DNA of 64,000 nt from positions 4,242,249-4,306,248 of the forward strand of contig NZ_CP016076.1 of the NCBI RefSeq assembly GCF_001941625.1, in the 5' to 3' direction. Shown in pieces: positions 52,387 to 61,597 of the stretch; position 1 is the first letter of the stretch, and each line of letters starts with the position of its first letter. The DNA comes from Actinoalloteichus fjordicus (GTDB lineage Bacteria; Actinomycetota; Actinomycetes; Mycobacteriales; Pseudonocardiaceae). The translations under genes were made by a program, and so were the position numbers. The notes below the pieces were generated by a model. The model saw only the letters and a program-made list of their open reading frames with translations. It had not been told where the DNA came from and searched no databases.

Positions 52387-52864
52387 GACGCCGGGCCTTC
52401 CTGTGTCGCGGTGCGGCGGGGATTGCGCAGTCGGGGCGGACGGGCGCGCATCCGGCGTCGGAGGGGCTCACGCCTGGATGCGCGGGCGGCCGGTGCCGCC
52501 GCAGGCCCGAGACCGCGTCGTCGAGGCCGCAGGGCGACGGCCGGGGCCGGGGTTCGTCGCGCGCCGTGCGGCGGTCGAGCCGGAACCGGCCGATCCCCTG
52601 CCGTGCTGGGACATCCGACCGAGAACGACTCGGTATGAGCCGTTCATCGACTCGGCGGACCTTGCGGTTCCGTGCCGTCGTGCGAATTCGTCGAGTTCGT
52701 GGGCGGTCCCCCGGTCCCTTCGTCACAAAGGTCTGCGGCCTGCCGGAATCGGTGCCCGCGTCGGCTACTCCGTCTCGTTCTCGTTCTGCGCGGGCGGGTT
52801 GTCCGCCCGGTCTTCGCCGGCCCGCCTGCTCGACCGATTCCGCCGTGCAGGCTGCGGCGCCGGT
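52387..52864. other. Intergenic inside the sugar transport unit
   Basis: Nearly 480 bases between the binding-protein gene and the ATPase, both leftward. No gene supported; the length suggests either a second promoter for the ATPase-permease-fucosidase part or an mRNA-processing region that lets the binding protein be made in excess. Confidence 0.4.
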
Positions 52865-53902
52865 TCAGCCCACGGTGTTGCCCCACAGCGCGGGATCTTC
52901 GACGTTGTCGATGTCGACCAGTGGTGTCGGCAGTTGGTCCTCCAGTAGGCCGTTGGGCAGTTCGACGATCTCGCTGCCGTGCGCGGTCGGTCCCGGCGCG
53001 AAGGTCTCGCCTGCCATCGCGGCCTTGAGGTAGGACAGGGCCGTGCCTGCGTAGCCGTCGGCGGGCTGGGAGAGCGTTGCGTCGATCTCGCCTCGGCGGA
53101 TCGCGTCGAGTTCCTGCGGGATGCCGTCGTTGGAGACGATGACGATGTGGTCGGCGTGGCCGCGTTCGTGCAGCATTCCCCGGCCGCGCAGGGTCTGGAG
53201 CGCGGGCGCCAGGTACACCCCGCCCGCCTGGAGGTAGACGCCCGCGATGTCGGGTTCGGCGGTGAGGAGGCCGTCGAGCTGCGCGGCGGCCGTCTCGCCG
53301 TCCCAGTTCGCCGGGATGTCGAACACCTCGATGTCGGGGTGCCGCCGGGCCATGCAGTCGTGGAAGGCCTCGGACCGCTCTCGACCGTTCACCGAGGACA
53401 GATCGCCCTGGATCTGGACCACCTTCCCGGCGCCGATCTCCTCCCCCAGATAGCGGCAGGCCTGGTCGCCGTAGGCGCGGTTGTCGGCGCGCACCACCAT
53501 GACGACCTCGCCGTCCTCCGGGGCGACGTCCACGGCGACGACGGGGACGCCGCGCCGCTGCGCCTGGTTGAGCCCCGCGACGATGGCCGCACTGTCCAAC
53601 GGGGCGACCACCAGACCGGCCACCCCCTGGTTCAGCAGGTTGTTGATGTCGGTGATCTGCTGCGCCGGGTCGCCCGCCGAGTTCACCGTCGGCAGCACGT
53701 CGACGTCCTGTTCGGCGGCCAGCTCCGGGACGTAGTCGTTGTAGGACTGCCAGAACGGCGAGGTGAGCATCGGGAGCACCACGCCGACGTGACCGCCGTC
53801 CCCGACGGGTCCGAGGATGTCGGCGGTGGTCCCGCAGCCTGCGATCAGGAACACCGCCAGTGCCGTCGTCGAGAGTCGCCGTCGCCGTCCGCCCGTGCCC
53901 AT
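52865..53902 (-). CDS. Sugar ABC transporter substrate-binding lipoprotein (Peripla_BP_4)
   Basis: A 345-residue lipoprotein receptor of the ribose/galactose type. The signal ends in the lipobox LIAGC. The mature protein begins HVGVVLPMLTSPFWQSYND, followed by GLVVAPLDSAAIV, VPVVAVDVAPE, the ligand-binding Arg/Asp region VVRADNRAYGDQAC, VNGRERSEAFHDC and VIVSNDGIPQELDAIRRGE. The ligand is a monosaccharide; L-fucose is suggested by the fucosidase in the same unit. Its promoter region contains two GntR-type half-sites. Confidence 0.92.
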   Translation of the reverse strand: MGTGGRRRRLSTTALAVFLIAGCGTTADILGPVGDGGHVGVVLPMLTSPFWQSYNDYVPELAAEQDVDVLPTVNSAGDPAQQITDINNLLNQGVAGLVVAPLDSAAIVAGLNQAQRRGVPVVAVDVAPEDGEVVMVVRADNRAYGDQACRYLGEEIGAGKVVQIQGDLSSVNGRERSEAFHDCMARRHPDIEVFDIPANWDGETAAAQLDGLLTAEPDIAGVYLQAGGVYLAPALQTLRGRGMLHERGHADHIVIVSNDGIPQELDAIRRGEIDATLSQPADGYAGTALSYLKAAMAGETFAPGPTAHGSEIVELPNGLLEDQLPTPLVDIDNVEDPALWGNTVG

Positions 53903-53948
53903 GTCCGTCTCCTCGGCTGTCGACCGGCGCCCGAGACGAATCGCCTCA

Positions 53949-53985
53949 TTGTCCGACCATTCCGGACCGCGACAATGTCCGAACA
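53949..53985. promoter_or_regulatory. FadR/GntR-type operator candidate
   Basis: TTGTCCGACCA at 53949-53959 is a near-symmetrical GntR-type site (TTGTC/GACCA), and TGTCCGAACA follows at 53976-53985. They lie 47-83 bases upstream of the binding-protein start, in the divergent spacer with the FCD-type regulator. Confidence 0.55.
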
Positions 53986-54160
53986 GCCGACTACGCCGTG
54001 TTTCTCGGAGATTTCTCCACTATTACGCGGAATTGGTAGGATCACTTCTACTCGCGGGGGCGAAAGCGTGTCAAGAGCCGCACCGCAGGCCGCTCCTCAC
54101 CACAGTCGGCGTCGATCACCGCCGATCGGCCGAGTCGGCTAGACCGAGAGGACGGACGGA

Positions 54161-54976
54161 ATGGACACCGTGCGAGACGAGTTCCCCGGCCGATTCCCGG
54201 ATCGCTCGTCCACGAGCGTCGACTCCGCCGGGCGGGCTCCGGCTCGCACGGCGCCCGCAGCCTCGGCGAGCGGTGCGGCCGCCGAGGCGGGCCGGACGTC
54301 CGTCACCCAGCGGACGATCGAGCAGGTGAAGACGATGATCGCCGAGGGCGAGCTGGTCGCTGGCCAACAACTGCCGACCGAACGGGACTTCGCCGCGCTG
54401 CTGGGGATCTCCCGAGGCTCGGTGCGCGAGGCGATCCGCGCGCTGACGATCCTCGGCATCCTGGAGACCCGCCACGGCGCGGGCGTCTACGTGACGGGGC
54501 TGCGCCCGGGTGATCTGCTGGAGACCTTCGGCGTGGTCGCCGAGATCTCCCGAGGCCAGACGCTCGTCGAGCTGTTACAGGTGCGGCGGGTGCTCGAATC
54601 GGCGGCCACCGCGACCGCCGCCGCCCGCATCACCGAGGCGCAACTGGCCGACGTCGCCGAACACCTGGATCGCATCGGGCGCGGCGGCAGCGTGGAGGAG
54701 ATCGTCGCCGCCGACCGCGACTTCCACCAGACGATCGTGCACGCGGCGGGCAATGATCTGCTGACCGCGATGCTCGACGGCCTGTCCTCCCGCACCTTCC
54801 GGGCCAGGGTGTGGCGGGGCCACGAGGACGCGGCGGCGGTCGGCAGGCTGTGGCAGGAGCACGAACGGATCTACCTCGCCCTGGCCGCCCGCGATCCCGA
54901 TGCGGCCCGGGCTGCGGCGGCGGCCCACGTCTTGGAGGTGGAGAACTGGCTCGCCGCCAACCTCACCGGACGCTGA
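54161..54976 (+). CDS. FadR-subfamily GntR transcriptional regulator (FCD domain)
   Basis: A 271-residue regulator. After a 40-residue disordered start comes the GntR winged helix: QVKTMIAEGELVAGQQLPTERDFAALLGISRGSVREAIRAL (parts), ILETRHGAGVYV. The all-helical FCD domain follows with LLQVRRVLESAA, DRDFHQTIVHAAGN, and HERIYLALAARDPDAARAA, including the His/Asp positions that bind a metal and small acid. It is divergent from the sugar ABC unit and probably controls it; the inducer would be a sugar acid or catabolite. Confidence 0.92.
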   Translation: MDTVRDEFPGRFPDRSSTSVDSAGRAPARTAPAASASGAAAEAGRTSVTQRTIEQVKTMIAEGELVAGQQLPTERDFAALLGISRGSVREAIRALTILGILETRHGAGVYVTGLRPGDLLETFGVVAEISRGQTLVELLQVRRVLESAATATAAARITEAQLADVAEHLDRIGRGGSVEEIVAADRDFHQTIVHAAGNDLLTAMLDGLSSRTFRARVWRGHEDAAAVGRLWQEHERIYLALAARDPDAARAAAAAHVLEVENWLAANLTGR

Positions 54977-54992
54977 CCGCCGCCGTCCGAGT

Positions 54993-55838
54993 TCAGGGCC
55001 GCCAGTCGTCGGTGGGCAGCCCCAACCCTGCCTCGACGCCCATCAGTGACACGCCCCCGTCCACCCGCATCGAGGCACCGGTGACATAGGACGCGGCAGG
55101 CGAGGCGAGGAAGGCCGTCAGCGCCGCGACCTCCGAGACGCCACCAGGTCTGCCCAGCGGAACGCCCGGCCGGGGCAGGTCGCGGGGATCGACGTCCTCG
55201 CGCCGGGTCATCGCGGTGTTGATCTCGCCGGGAGCGACCGCGTTGACGGTGATCCCGTAGCGGCCGAGTTCGAGAGCCATCACCTTGCACAGTGCGCCCG
55301 CGCCCGCCTTGGCCGCCGAGTAGGCCGCGAAGCCTGCGCGGGGCAGGTGCTCGTGCACGCTGGTGATCGTGATGATCCGACCGCCCCGGCCAGCGGTGAT
55401 CATCCGCCGGGCGGCCCGCTGGGAACAGAGGAACACCGCGTCCAGGTCGACGCGCTGCGTCAGGCGCCAGGTCTCGTAGGAGGTGTCGAGGAAGTTCTCG
55501 TCGGTGGTGATCCCGGCGTTGTTCACCAGGATGTCGAGGCCGCCCAGATCCTCGGCCAGTTCGTCGATCACGTCGGCGGCCTCGGGCAGCTCGGTCAGCT
55601 CCACCTGCCGGATCGCGGCCCGCACCCCCAGGGCGCGAACCTGCTCGGCGACGGCCCGTGCGGCCCGGTCCTCGGTGCGGAAGGTGATGCCCACGTGGAC
55701 GCCCTGCCGGGCCAATTCGATGGCGACCGCCCGGCCGATGCCGGACTCCGAGCCGGTGACCACGGCGACGCGGTCCCCGGCCGTACCGTCCGAGGGCAAC
55801 GGGGCGAGCGGGGTGGGCATGCTGATGGAGTCGCTCAT
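54993..55838 (-). CDS. Short-chain dehydrogenase/reductase
   Basis: A 281-residue NAD(P)-dependent oxidoreductase. The cofactor motif is TGSESGIG, NNAG is present in LVNNAGITTDENF, the catalytic Ser is in TITSVHEH and the YxxxK in YSAAKAG. The closest types by eye are sugar and sugar-alcohol dehydrogenases, so oxidation of the imported sugar (for example L-fucose to its lactone) is plausible but inferred only from context. It converges on the FadR gene. ATG 55838 is the nearest start to the Rossmann fold. Confidence 0.9.
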   Translation of the reverse strand: MSDSISMPTPLAPLPSDGTAGDRVAVVTGSESGIGRAVAIELARQGVHVGITFRTEDRAARAVAEQVRALGVRAAIRQVELTELPEAADVIDELAEDLGGLDILVNNAGITTDENFLDTSYETWRLTQRVDLDAVFLCSQRAARRMITAGRGGRIITITSVHEHLPRAGFAAYSAAKAGAGALCKVMALELGRYGITVNAVAPGEINTAMTRREDVDPRDLPRPGVPLGRPGGVSEVAALTAFLASPAASYVTGASMRVDGGVSLMGVEAGLGLPTDDWRP

Positions 55839-56144
55839 GGGTCCGGGATATACCCGAAGGCGCCCCGCCGCGCACGACGGATGAGCTGATCCGTCCTGGC
55901 GAGCAGGCCGAACGGCGTGTCCGCCTGCTCGCCACGCGATGGCCGGACTAGCACGGCGTCCCCGCAGCACGCCCTTCCGCCCGCGCCGATGCGAGGCTCG
56001 ACGGCCCTGATCGCCGAGCCGTCGCGCCTTCCTGACCGGCCCGGGGGCAAGCGGTGTGCCCACGTGTTGCCCTCCTGGTCCTGGCACGGCGGGCCTGGTG
56101 CAGGTATCCAGGTGGAGTGTCCGCCCCGACCCTGTGGAGAGATC
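55839..56144. other. Divergent region SDR / DUF4157 gene
   Basis: About 300 bases holding both promoters; no convincing boxes or dyads were seen. Confidence 0.35.
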
Positions 56145-58457
56145 ATGCGCGCCCAGGAGAAGCAGGATCAGACCGAACCGCCGCGCCGGAGGCGGGAACC
56201 GACCGTCGACACCGACGTGCCCTCGGTGCCGGATCGTCTGACGCCCGCCGGGGTGTACGCGTTGCAACGCAGCGTCGGCAACGCCGCCGTCGCCCGGCTG
56301 TTGGCCGGTCGTCCCGAGGCCCCGGCGGACGGGCCTGCCGGACAGCACACATCGGTGCCGGACGTGCTGCGCTCGTCGGGACGGCCGCTGGACGAGGCGA
56401 CCCGCGACGACATGGAGTCCAGGCTGGGCGCGGACTTCTCGGACGTGCGGGTGCACACCGGCACGGCGGCCCGGCGCTCGGCGGCCGAGATCGGCTCACG
56501 GGCCTACACCTCGGGCAACCACGTAGTGATCGGGGATGGCGGTGGTGACCGGCACACGCTCGCCCACGAGCTTGTGCACGTGATGCAGCAGCGTTCGGGT
56601 CCGGTGTCGGGTACCGACGACGGATCGGGTCTGAGCGTGTCGGACCCGTCGGACCGATTCGAGCGCGAGGCGGAGCAGACCGCGCACCGGGTGATGTCCC
56701 GACGGCCGTCGGCACCGGCTCGGCTCGCGGCGGCGGGGCCGTCCGGCACGGTTCAGCGCGCACCGGGAACGGAGGTCCAACGGGCGGCGGGCGATCCGCC
56801 GGGCGCGCAGCTCTCCCTGCGCAGTCTGGCGCGTCGATGGAAGACCCAGTCCTTCTTCTCGCTCACCACGGGGCGGTCTGGTGAGCTGCAACGGGTGGAC
56901 GCCGCCGTCGACGCGTGGCGGCGGGCAGAGGCCGAGGACCCGTCCTCGAACCACCCGGATCTGCTGCGCGCCGTCCAACAGGCCGTCCGGGACTGGCGGG
57001 CCGCCAAGGCAGGCGGCGGCACGAGCTTCCGAGGCGTGCACGTCAACAGCCTGGCGCGGCGGGTTGCCCTCGTCCTCGGTGAGGGGCCCGCACCCTCGAC
57101 AGGCAGTCCCACGGAGGGCGTCGAGGAGGAGGACTCCGAGGTGCTTCCGGTGGTGGAGGCACCCGGCGGCGGCGACCTGGCGGAAGAGGAGCGCGCGCCC
57201 TCGGAACGGGTGCCGTCGAAGCACGCCCCGTCCGGGCGGTCCCCGTCGCCGGGGGACGGCGAGAAGAGCGAGGAGGAGTTCTTCAGTGACCAGGACATCG
57301 AGGAGAACGTCACCCTGAGCGAGAGTGATTCCGACAGCGGCGCCGAAGGCGACCCGTGGATCTACTCCACGAGCGGGAACGTGGCGATCGGCAGACGCTC
57401 CCAGACCAAGGACCTCTACGCGGCGGAGTCCGTCATCGCCACGGCGAACGCGGAGCTCGAGGCCTCCGGCGCGGCCGTGCGGCTCAGGAAGGCGGACGGG
57501 GAGGTGCCCGGCGAGTTGGCCGAGCGCGGACTCACGAAGTGGCGGCCGGTGATCGTGGCGGGCGGTCAGGAGCGCGGCGACGAGGACATGCTGAGTCCGG
57601 ACCAGTGCATCGAGGTCGCTCGCGACGTCACGGGCAAGTCGCTGAACAAGGTGCTGCTCGCCCCGGACGAGGGCACGACGGAGCGGGTGGAGCATGACCA
57701 GCGGCCGGACGACGTGATCGGTCTGACCTCGTACCCTCGCCTGGTCACCCGACCGGGCATGACGCCCGGCGGCCTCGCCCGCCGCCTCCCCAGCGACGAC
57801 GGATACCTGCTGTTCAGCTGGCGGAACGTCGACGTCGACGTCGACATCGAGGAGGAACACGAGGGGGAGGTCGTGCCTGCCATGAAGGCAGTCCGCACCG
57901 CACTCACCGATGCTGGCATGCCGCTGGGGCACGCCAGCACGCTGCTGAACGCGATGAGATCCCAGGTGCTGGAGACGTACCCGGCCCTGCAACAGATCCT
58001 GGTCGACCGCCTGGAGGACGCCGGGGTGTTTGACCGGGAGCCCACGGACGACACCAAGAACAGCATCCAGACCACCACGGGGAACGTGGCCCGGCTCGCC
58101 AAGTCGCGCTACCGGCCGTACGACCGGCCCGATCCGGAACGGGACGGGCGGCTGGGGATCAACGAGTCGGCCGACGCCCGCGTCGGCGAGGCGCTCGCGA
58201 TCTACTCCACGCGGGGCCGGTCGAGGGCCGAACAGGTGGCGGACCAGGAGTCCGGCGCCAGACCGCCGTGGGCGTACCACTTCGCGGGCGTCGTGCTCAC
58301 CGACGGCGAGGACAAAGTCACCCTGGAGAACTACAACCGCCGAGGGAAGCCGAATGCGAACAGGATGTGGTATTTCGCCCTGTACGGTCCCGGACGCACG
58401 TTCCACGAGGCGCACCGGGAGACGGTCACCGGAGCACTCACCCTCGCCATGAGGTGA
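56145..58457 (+). CDS. DUF4157 zincin-motif protein, putative toxin / injection-system cargo
   Basis: A 770-residue protein without signal peptide. Residues about 30-45 (GVYALQRSVGNAAVARLL) and the DUF4157 region at 75-150, with MESRLGADFSDVRVHTG and the metalloprotease-like HELVH (His141-His145), are a module found at the N-terminus of polymorphic toxins and of cargo of extracellular contractile injection systems. A disordered acidic stretch lies at about 310-400. The C-terminal 370 residues show no family that I recognise; Cys488 in DQCIEVARD and His712 in AYHFAGVVLT followed by LENYNRR could be a papain- or deamidase-like Cys-His-Asn set. No injection-system genes lie in the window. Confidence 0.75.
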   Translation: MRAQEKQDQTEPPRRRREPTVDTDVPSVPDRLTPAGVYALQRSVGNAAVARLLAGRPEAPADGPAGQHTSVPDVLRSSGRPLDEATRDDMESRLGADFSDVRVHTGTAARRSAAEIGSRAYTSGNHVVIGDGGGDRHTLAHELVHVMQQRSGPVSGTDDGSGLSVSDPSDRFEREAEQTAHRVMSRRPSAPARLAAAGPSGTVQRAPGTEVQRAAGDPPGAQLSLRSLARRWKTQSFFSLTTGRSGELQRVDAAVDAWRRAEAEDPSSNHPDLLRAVQQAVRDWRAAKAGGGTSFRGVHVNSLARRVALVLGEGPAPSTGSPTEGVEEEDSEVLPVVEAPGGGDLAEEERAPSERVPSKHAPSGRSPSPGDGEKSEEEFFSDQDIEENVTLSESDSDSGAEGDPWIYSTSGNVAIGRRSQTKDLYAAESVIATANAELEASGAAVRLRKADGEVPGELAERGLTKWRPVIVAGGQERGDEDMLSPDQCIEVARDVTGKSLNKVLLAPDEGTTERVEHDQRPDDVIGLTSYPRLVTRPGMTPGGLARRLPSDDGYLLFSWRNVDVDVDIEEEHEGEVVPAMKAVRTALTDAGMPLGHASTLLNAMRSQVLETYPALQQILVDRLEDAGVFDREPTDDTKNSIQTTTGNVARLAKSRYRPYDRPDPERDGRLGINESADARVGEALAIYSTRGRSRAEQVADQESGARPPWAYHFAGVVLTDGEDKVTLENYNRRGKPNANRMWYFALYGPGRTFHEAHRETVTGALTLAMR

Positions 58458-58876
58458 GCGGCCGCCGGTGCTCAAGTCCGGCGGGGCGGCGAGTCCGACG
58501 TGCTCCGCCGAGGAGCGGGTAGGCCGGGATTCGCCTCCGCTCCACCGACGGCAGCAGGCTGGTCGACTACCCCGAGTGTGGTCGTGACGACGGCGTGCCG
58601 AACACCGCGAGACAGAACCATCGGGTCGGCCGGTGACCGTCGGGTCCCGGTGCCGGGCGAGGTCCCGGCATGCGGGCCGCTGTCCCGGTCCCATGGTGGT
58701 CGACGGGTCCACGTGAGCCATGGCGCGCCCGGCGGGCGGGAGCGCGCCTCCCGCGACCGCGTCCATCCACTTCAGCCGAACGCGCCTCGCCGATCCGCAT
58801 TCCCGACCCGCCGCCGAGCCGCCCGCGGATCGACGAGGTCGCCTGCGGATCGCGGTGTGATCGGCGAGGCGCTGCC
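58458..58876. other. Intergenic, nothing recognised
   Basis: About 420 bases between the DUF4157 gene and the converging Cys-rich gene. Repeated GTCCCGG/CCGGGAC elements around 58636-58690 may form hairpins. A long antisense frame passes through but is a shadow of the DUF4157 gene. Confidence 0.35.
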
Positions 58877-59569
58877 TCAGTCCTCGCCCGTCGGCGGGCG
58901 GCCGTCGCGTCTGCGTGCCGAACCGCCTCGGGTGCGCGGGCGCCCACAGCACGCCGGACCACCTGCGAAGACTCGACATCGGCGTGGCAGCATGCCGCCC
59001 AGTCTGCGACTCACCGCGGCACCCGCCGCCGTCCCGGCCGCGCCCTCCGCGCCCATCACCATCAGGGAGGCGGCGAGACAGACCCCGCAGGGCATCCCCG
59101 TCGCCGCGTCGATGACGTCCAGGATGTCGAGGTCGACGACCGGCAGCTCCGCCCCGCATCGCGCCCGCAGCACGGCGGGGGCCGGGTCCGGCGGCGGACA
59201 GACGTGCACCAGTCTGCCCGGCTCAGGAGCGAGGCCGCTGCGGAGCCGGACCAGCCGCACGGGATCGAACTCCAGGACGTTCGGCGGCGGCGGCCTCCGC
59301 CCGGCGGCGACCTCCGCGCACTCCCAGCACAGCCGGTATCCCGGTGCGTCGGCGCCGCCTTCGGCACCCTCCCCGGTTCCGACGCCCCAGTCGCCGGGCT
59401 CACCGCAGGCGATCTCGGGTGCACCGCCGACGATCAGCGAGCGGCAGCAGAGGGTGACCACCACGGTCCCGATCTCCGGTCGCAGTCCGGCGACGAGATG
59501 CCGGTCGCGACGCAGGCCTGCCTCGGACGTGGTGTCCTCGGCGAACCAGGCGTCACGGTCATCGGTCAT
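58877..59569 (-). CDS. Hypothetical cysteine-rich protein
   Basis: A 230-residue protein of unknown family. It has several cysteine pairs (TLCCRSL, LCWECAEV, MPCGVCLA, ACCGRP) that could hold zinc or form a treble-clef-like fold, and an Ala/Gly-rich region near 175-195. No signal peptide; no clear membrane helix. Its ATG overlaps the stop of the preceding small membrane protein gene by 4 bases, so the two are coupled. The pair lies beside an XRE-DUF397 pair, suggesting a role in the same signalling unit. Confidence 0.65.
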   Translation of the reverse strand: MTDDRDAWFAEDTTSEAGLRRDRHLVAGLRPEIGTVVVTLCCRSLIVGGAPEIACGEPGDWGVGTGEGAEGGADAPGYRLCWECAEVAAGRRPPPPNVLEFDPVRLVRLRSGLAPEPGRLVHVCPPPDPAPAVLRARCGAELPVVDLDILDVIDAATGMPCGVCLAASLMVMGAEGAAGTAAGAAVSRRLGGMLPRRCRVFAGGPACCGRPRTRGGSARRRDGRPPTGED

Positions 59570-59778
59570 CGGTTCGCCGCCACCCGCGTCTCCGCAGCAC
59601 GTATCCGCGCCCAGTCGCGCCTGCTCGGGCTTCTGCGCCGGGGATGGGACTCGCGCCAGCAACGCCAGGCGCAGTCGAGCGCGCCGAAGCCCAGCAGCAC
59701 GATGCCCGTCGTGGCCACCACCGGGAACAGATGGTCTCCGGCGGTGTCCAGCACACCGCTCAGGAACTGATTTCCCAT
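59566..59778 (-). CDS. Small membrane protein
   Basis: A 70-residue protein with one predicted helix (LFPVVATTGIVLLGFGALDCAW) and a basic cytoplasmic tail. ATG 59778 is chosen from three candidates because GGAGG lies 5 bases upstream; the long upstream frame would pass over the XRE promoter. Unknown family. Translationally coupled to the downstream Cys-rich protein. Confidence 0.6.
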   Translation of the reverse strand: MGNQFLSGVLDTAGDHLFPVVATTGIVLLGFGALDCAWRCWRESHPRRRSPSRRDWARIRAAETRVAANR

Positions 59779-60073
59779 CATCTCCTCCATGAATGTCTCG
59801 GCAGGCGAGCCCGTCGCCGATCCGCGTGCGGACGTCGCGCGGGCAGGACGGCGATCCGAGGCGGTCGCCGCCCCGGTCGTCCCGGTCGATCCCGTTCTGC
59901 GATCGAAGAGGATCAGCGACACGCCCTCGGCAGGCAAGGTATCGAACCCTGTTCGCAAAACCTGAATTCAAGATTGAAATTCAGCCTTCCGAGTGAGGCC
60001 GACGACACGATGATGATCTTTGGGTACGGTGGGTGGCCGCGAACCGCTGCCCGCGCAGGAAGGCAAGGCTGAG

Positions 60074-60922
60074 ATGTCCCTCGGACCCACCGCGCGGCGG
60101 CGCAGACTCGGTACCTCGCTCACCGAACTTCGGGCGAGTGCCCGGAGAAGCCTGGCCGAGGCGGCAGAGCACATCGGCTGCAGTGCCGGGAAGATCCGAA
60201 ACTGGGAGGCCGGGCGGTCCGGCATCAAGAAGTTCGAGCTGACGGCACTGCTCGACTACTACGAGACACCCGAGAGAGTACGGTCCCTGCTGGAAGAACT
60301 GCGCAGAGAGGGCGCACAACGCGGATGGTGGTCGACTTATCGGCTGCCCGAGTGGTTCAAACCCTATGTCGGACTCGAACAGGCCGCCTCGGAAGTGCAC
60401 AACTTCGAGATCGAGCTGATTCCCGGACTGCTGCAGACCGAGGCCTACGCGCGCGAGATCCACTCGGCGGGTCGGCATATCACGGACCCGGCCGATGTGG
60501 AGAAGCGCGTCGCCGCCAGGATGGAACGACAGCAGCGGCTGACCGCGCCCGTACCGCTTGAGCTGCGTGCCGTGGTCAGCGAGTCCGCGCTGTACCGACA
60601 GATCGGCGGGCCGGCGATCATGACGGAGCAGCTGCACCACCTGCGACGGCTGGGCCGACTTCCTAATGTGATTCTTCAAGTACTTCCCAACAGCGTCGGT
60701 ACTCATCCGAGTCTGGCGGGCGGATTCACCCTTCTCCGCTTCGTTGAACAGGCGGACCCCGATGTGGGATGGTCGGAGAATCCCTTGGGCGGTCATGTGA
60801 TCGAGGATCGCGACGACGTCGCAGCCTTGACATTCATGTTCGACGAGCTGCGCGGGCTTGCTCTGTCCAAACGAGAGACCGCACAGCTCATCGCTAGGAT
60901 AGTCGCGGAATTCACTCCCTGA
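60074..60922 (+). CDS. XRE-family regulator with DUF5753 domain
   Basis: A 282-residue regulator of the group found all over actinomycetes. HTH_XRE covers residues 14-70 (LTELRASARRSLAEAAEHIGC, KIRNWEAGRSGI). The DUF5753-type effector domain follows, with GLEQAASEVHNFEIELIPGLLQTEAYAR (parts), VEKRVAARMERQQRL, VVSESALYRQIGG and SLAGGFTLLRF. These proteins are usually encoded beside a small DUF397 protein, as here (18 bases downstream). Some pairs control development or antibiotic production; target unknown. Confidence 0.92.
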   Translation: MSLGPTARRRRLGTSLTELRASARRSLAEAAEHIGCSAGKIRNWEAGRSGIKKFELTALLDYYETPERVRSLLEELRREGAQRGWWSTYRLPEWFKPYVGLEQAASEVHNFEIELIPGLLQTEAYAREIHSAGRHITDPADVEKRVAARMERQQRLTAPVPLELRAVVSESALYRQIGGPAIMTEQLHHLRRLGRLPNVILQVLPNSVGTHPSLAGGFTLLRFVEQADPDVGWSENPLGGHVIEDRDDVAALTFMFDELRGLALSKRETAQLIARIVAEFTP

Positions 60923-60939
60923 GAAGGAAGAGGCGCGGC

Positions 60940-61134
60940 GTGCATCCATTGACCAGTGTCCGGTGGCGTACCAGTAGTCGCAGCGCCAACGGCGGCCAGT
61001 GCGTCGAGATCGGGCAGACCGCCGATGTCGTCGGCATCCGCGATACGAAGAATCGTCAGGGCGGCGTGCTCACCATGGCACCTCGCACATTCGGCGCTTT
61101 CCTGTCCGCGGCCAAACACGATCGACTCGGCTGA
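60940..61134 (+). CDS. DUF397 protein
   Basis: A 64-residue protein with the DUF397 signature: WRTSSRSANGGQCVEIGQ, then VGIRDTKNRQGGVL and the aromatic end FGAFLSAAK. It starts with GTG 60940 behind a GAAGGAAGAGG ribosome binding site, 18 bases after the XRE gene, and probably binds or modulates that regulator, as for other XRE/DUF397 pairs. Confidence 0.93.
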   Translation: MHPLTSVRWRTSSRSANGGQCVEIGQTADVVGIRDTKNRQGGVLTMAPRTFGAFLSAAKHDRLG

Positions 61135-61482
61135 CCACCCAGTACGCCGTAGGATCACCGTCGGCGACGTGGCGAGAATCGGCGGGAACGCGGTGCGAAT
61201 CCCGGCCGTTCTCTTCGACCGGTAAGCCGTCAGAAGGATCGGTCTTATCCACCGAGGGGTCGCACTTCCCGCCTGCCTCGTCGACGATTCAATCAGCAGA
61301 CGAAAGACCGTAGGACGGTCGTTCGATCCACGGTCGTTCGATCCACGGTCGTTCGAAATCTCGGCAGGACGGATCATCGCGACCGGTCGACGCGGTGCGG
61401 GGGCAACCGCGCGTGAGTGTCCGGTGATTCCCACTGTCTGTCGCGGGCCCGCCGTCTTCGGTGTGCCCTCGGGTGTACACCC
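61135..61482. other. Intergenic between convergent genes
   Basis: About 350 bases between DUF397 and the terminator of the formaldehyde dehydrogenase gene. It holds a 15-bp tandem repeat (61317-61356) and GTGTACAC (61474-61481) but no gene. Confidence 0.45.
61317..61356. repeat. 15-bp tandem repeat
   Basis: The unit GGTCGTTCGATCCAC is present twice in full (61317-61331, 61332-61346) and once for 10 bases (61347-61356). Confidence 0.9.
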
Positions 61483-61522
61483 GGGGACCGGCTCGGCGCC
61501 GAAGCGCACCGAGCCGGTCCCC
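61483..61522. terminator. Hairpin terminator downstream of fdhA
   Basis: A perfect 14-bp stem (61483-61496 and 61509-61522) with a 12-base loop, 76 bases beyond the formaldehyde dehydrogenase stop. Confidence 0.75.
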
Positions 61523-61597
61523 GCGCAGCAGCGCGCGACGGTGCCCGACGGGAAGGAGTCTCCGGCGGCCTGCCGGGTCCTGCCTGCCCGAATCGCC

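Noticed and set aside
53887-54160. Search for tRNA, rRNA, attachment sites or integrases along the window
   Set aside because: None recognised; the accessory character is not due to an obvious integrated element in this stretch.
56496-59159. 887-codon frame antisense to the DUF4157 gene
   Set aside because: No motif, no ribosome binding site; the sense frame has a recognisable DUF4157 domain.
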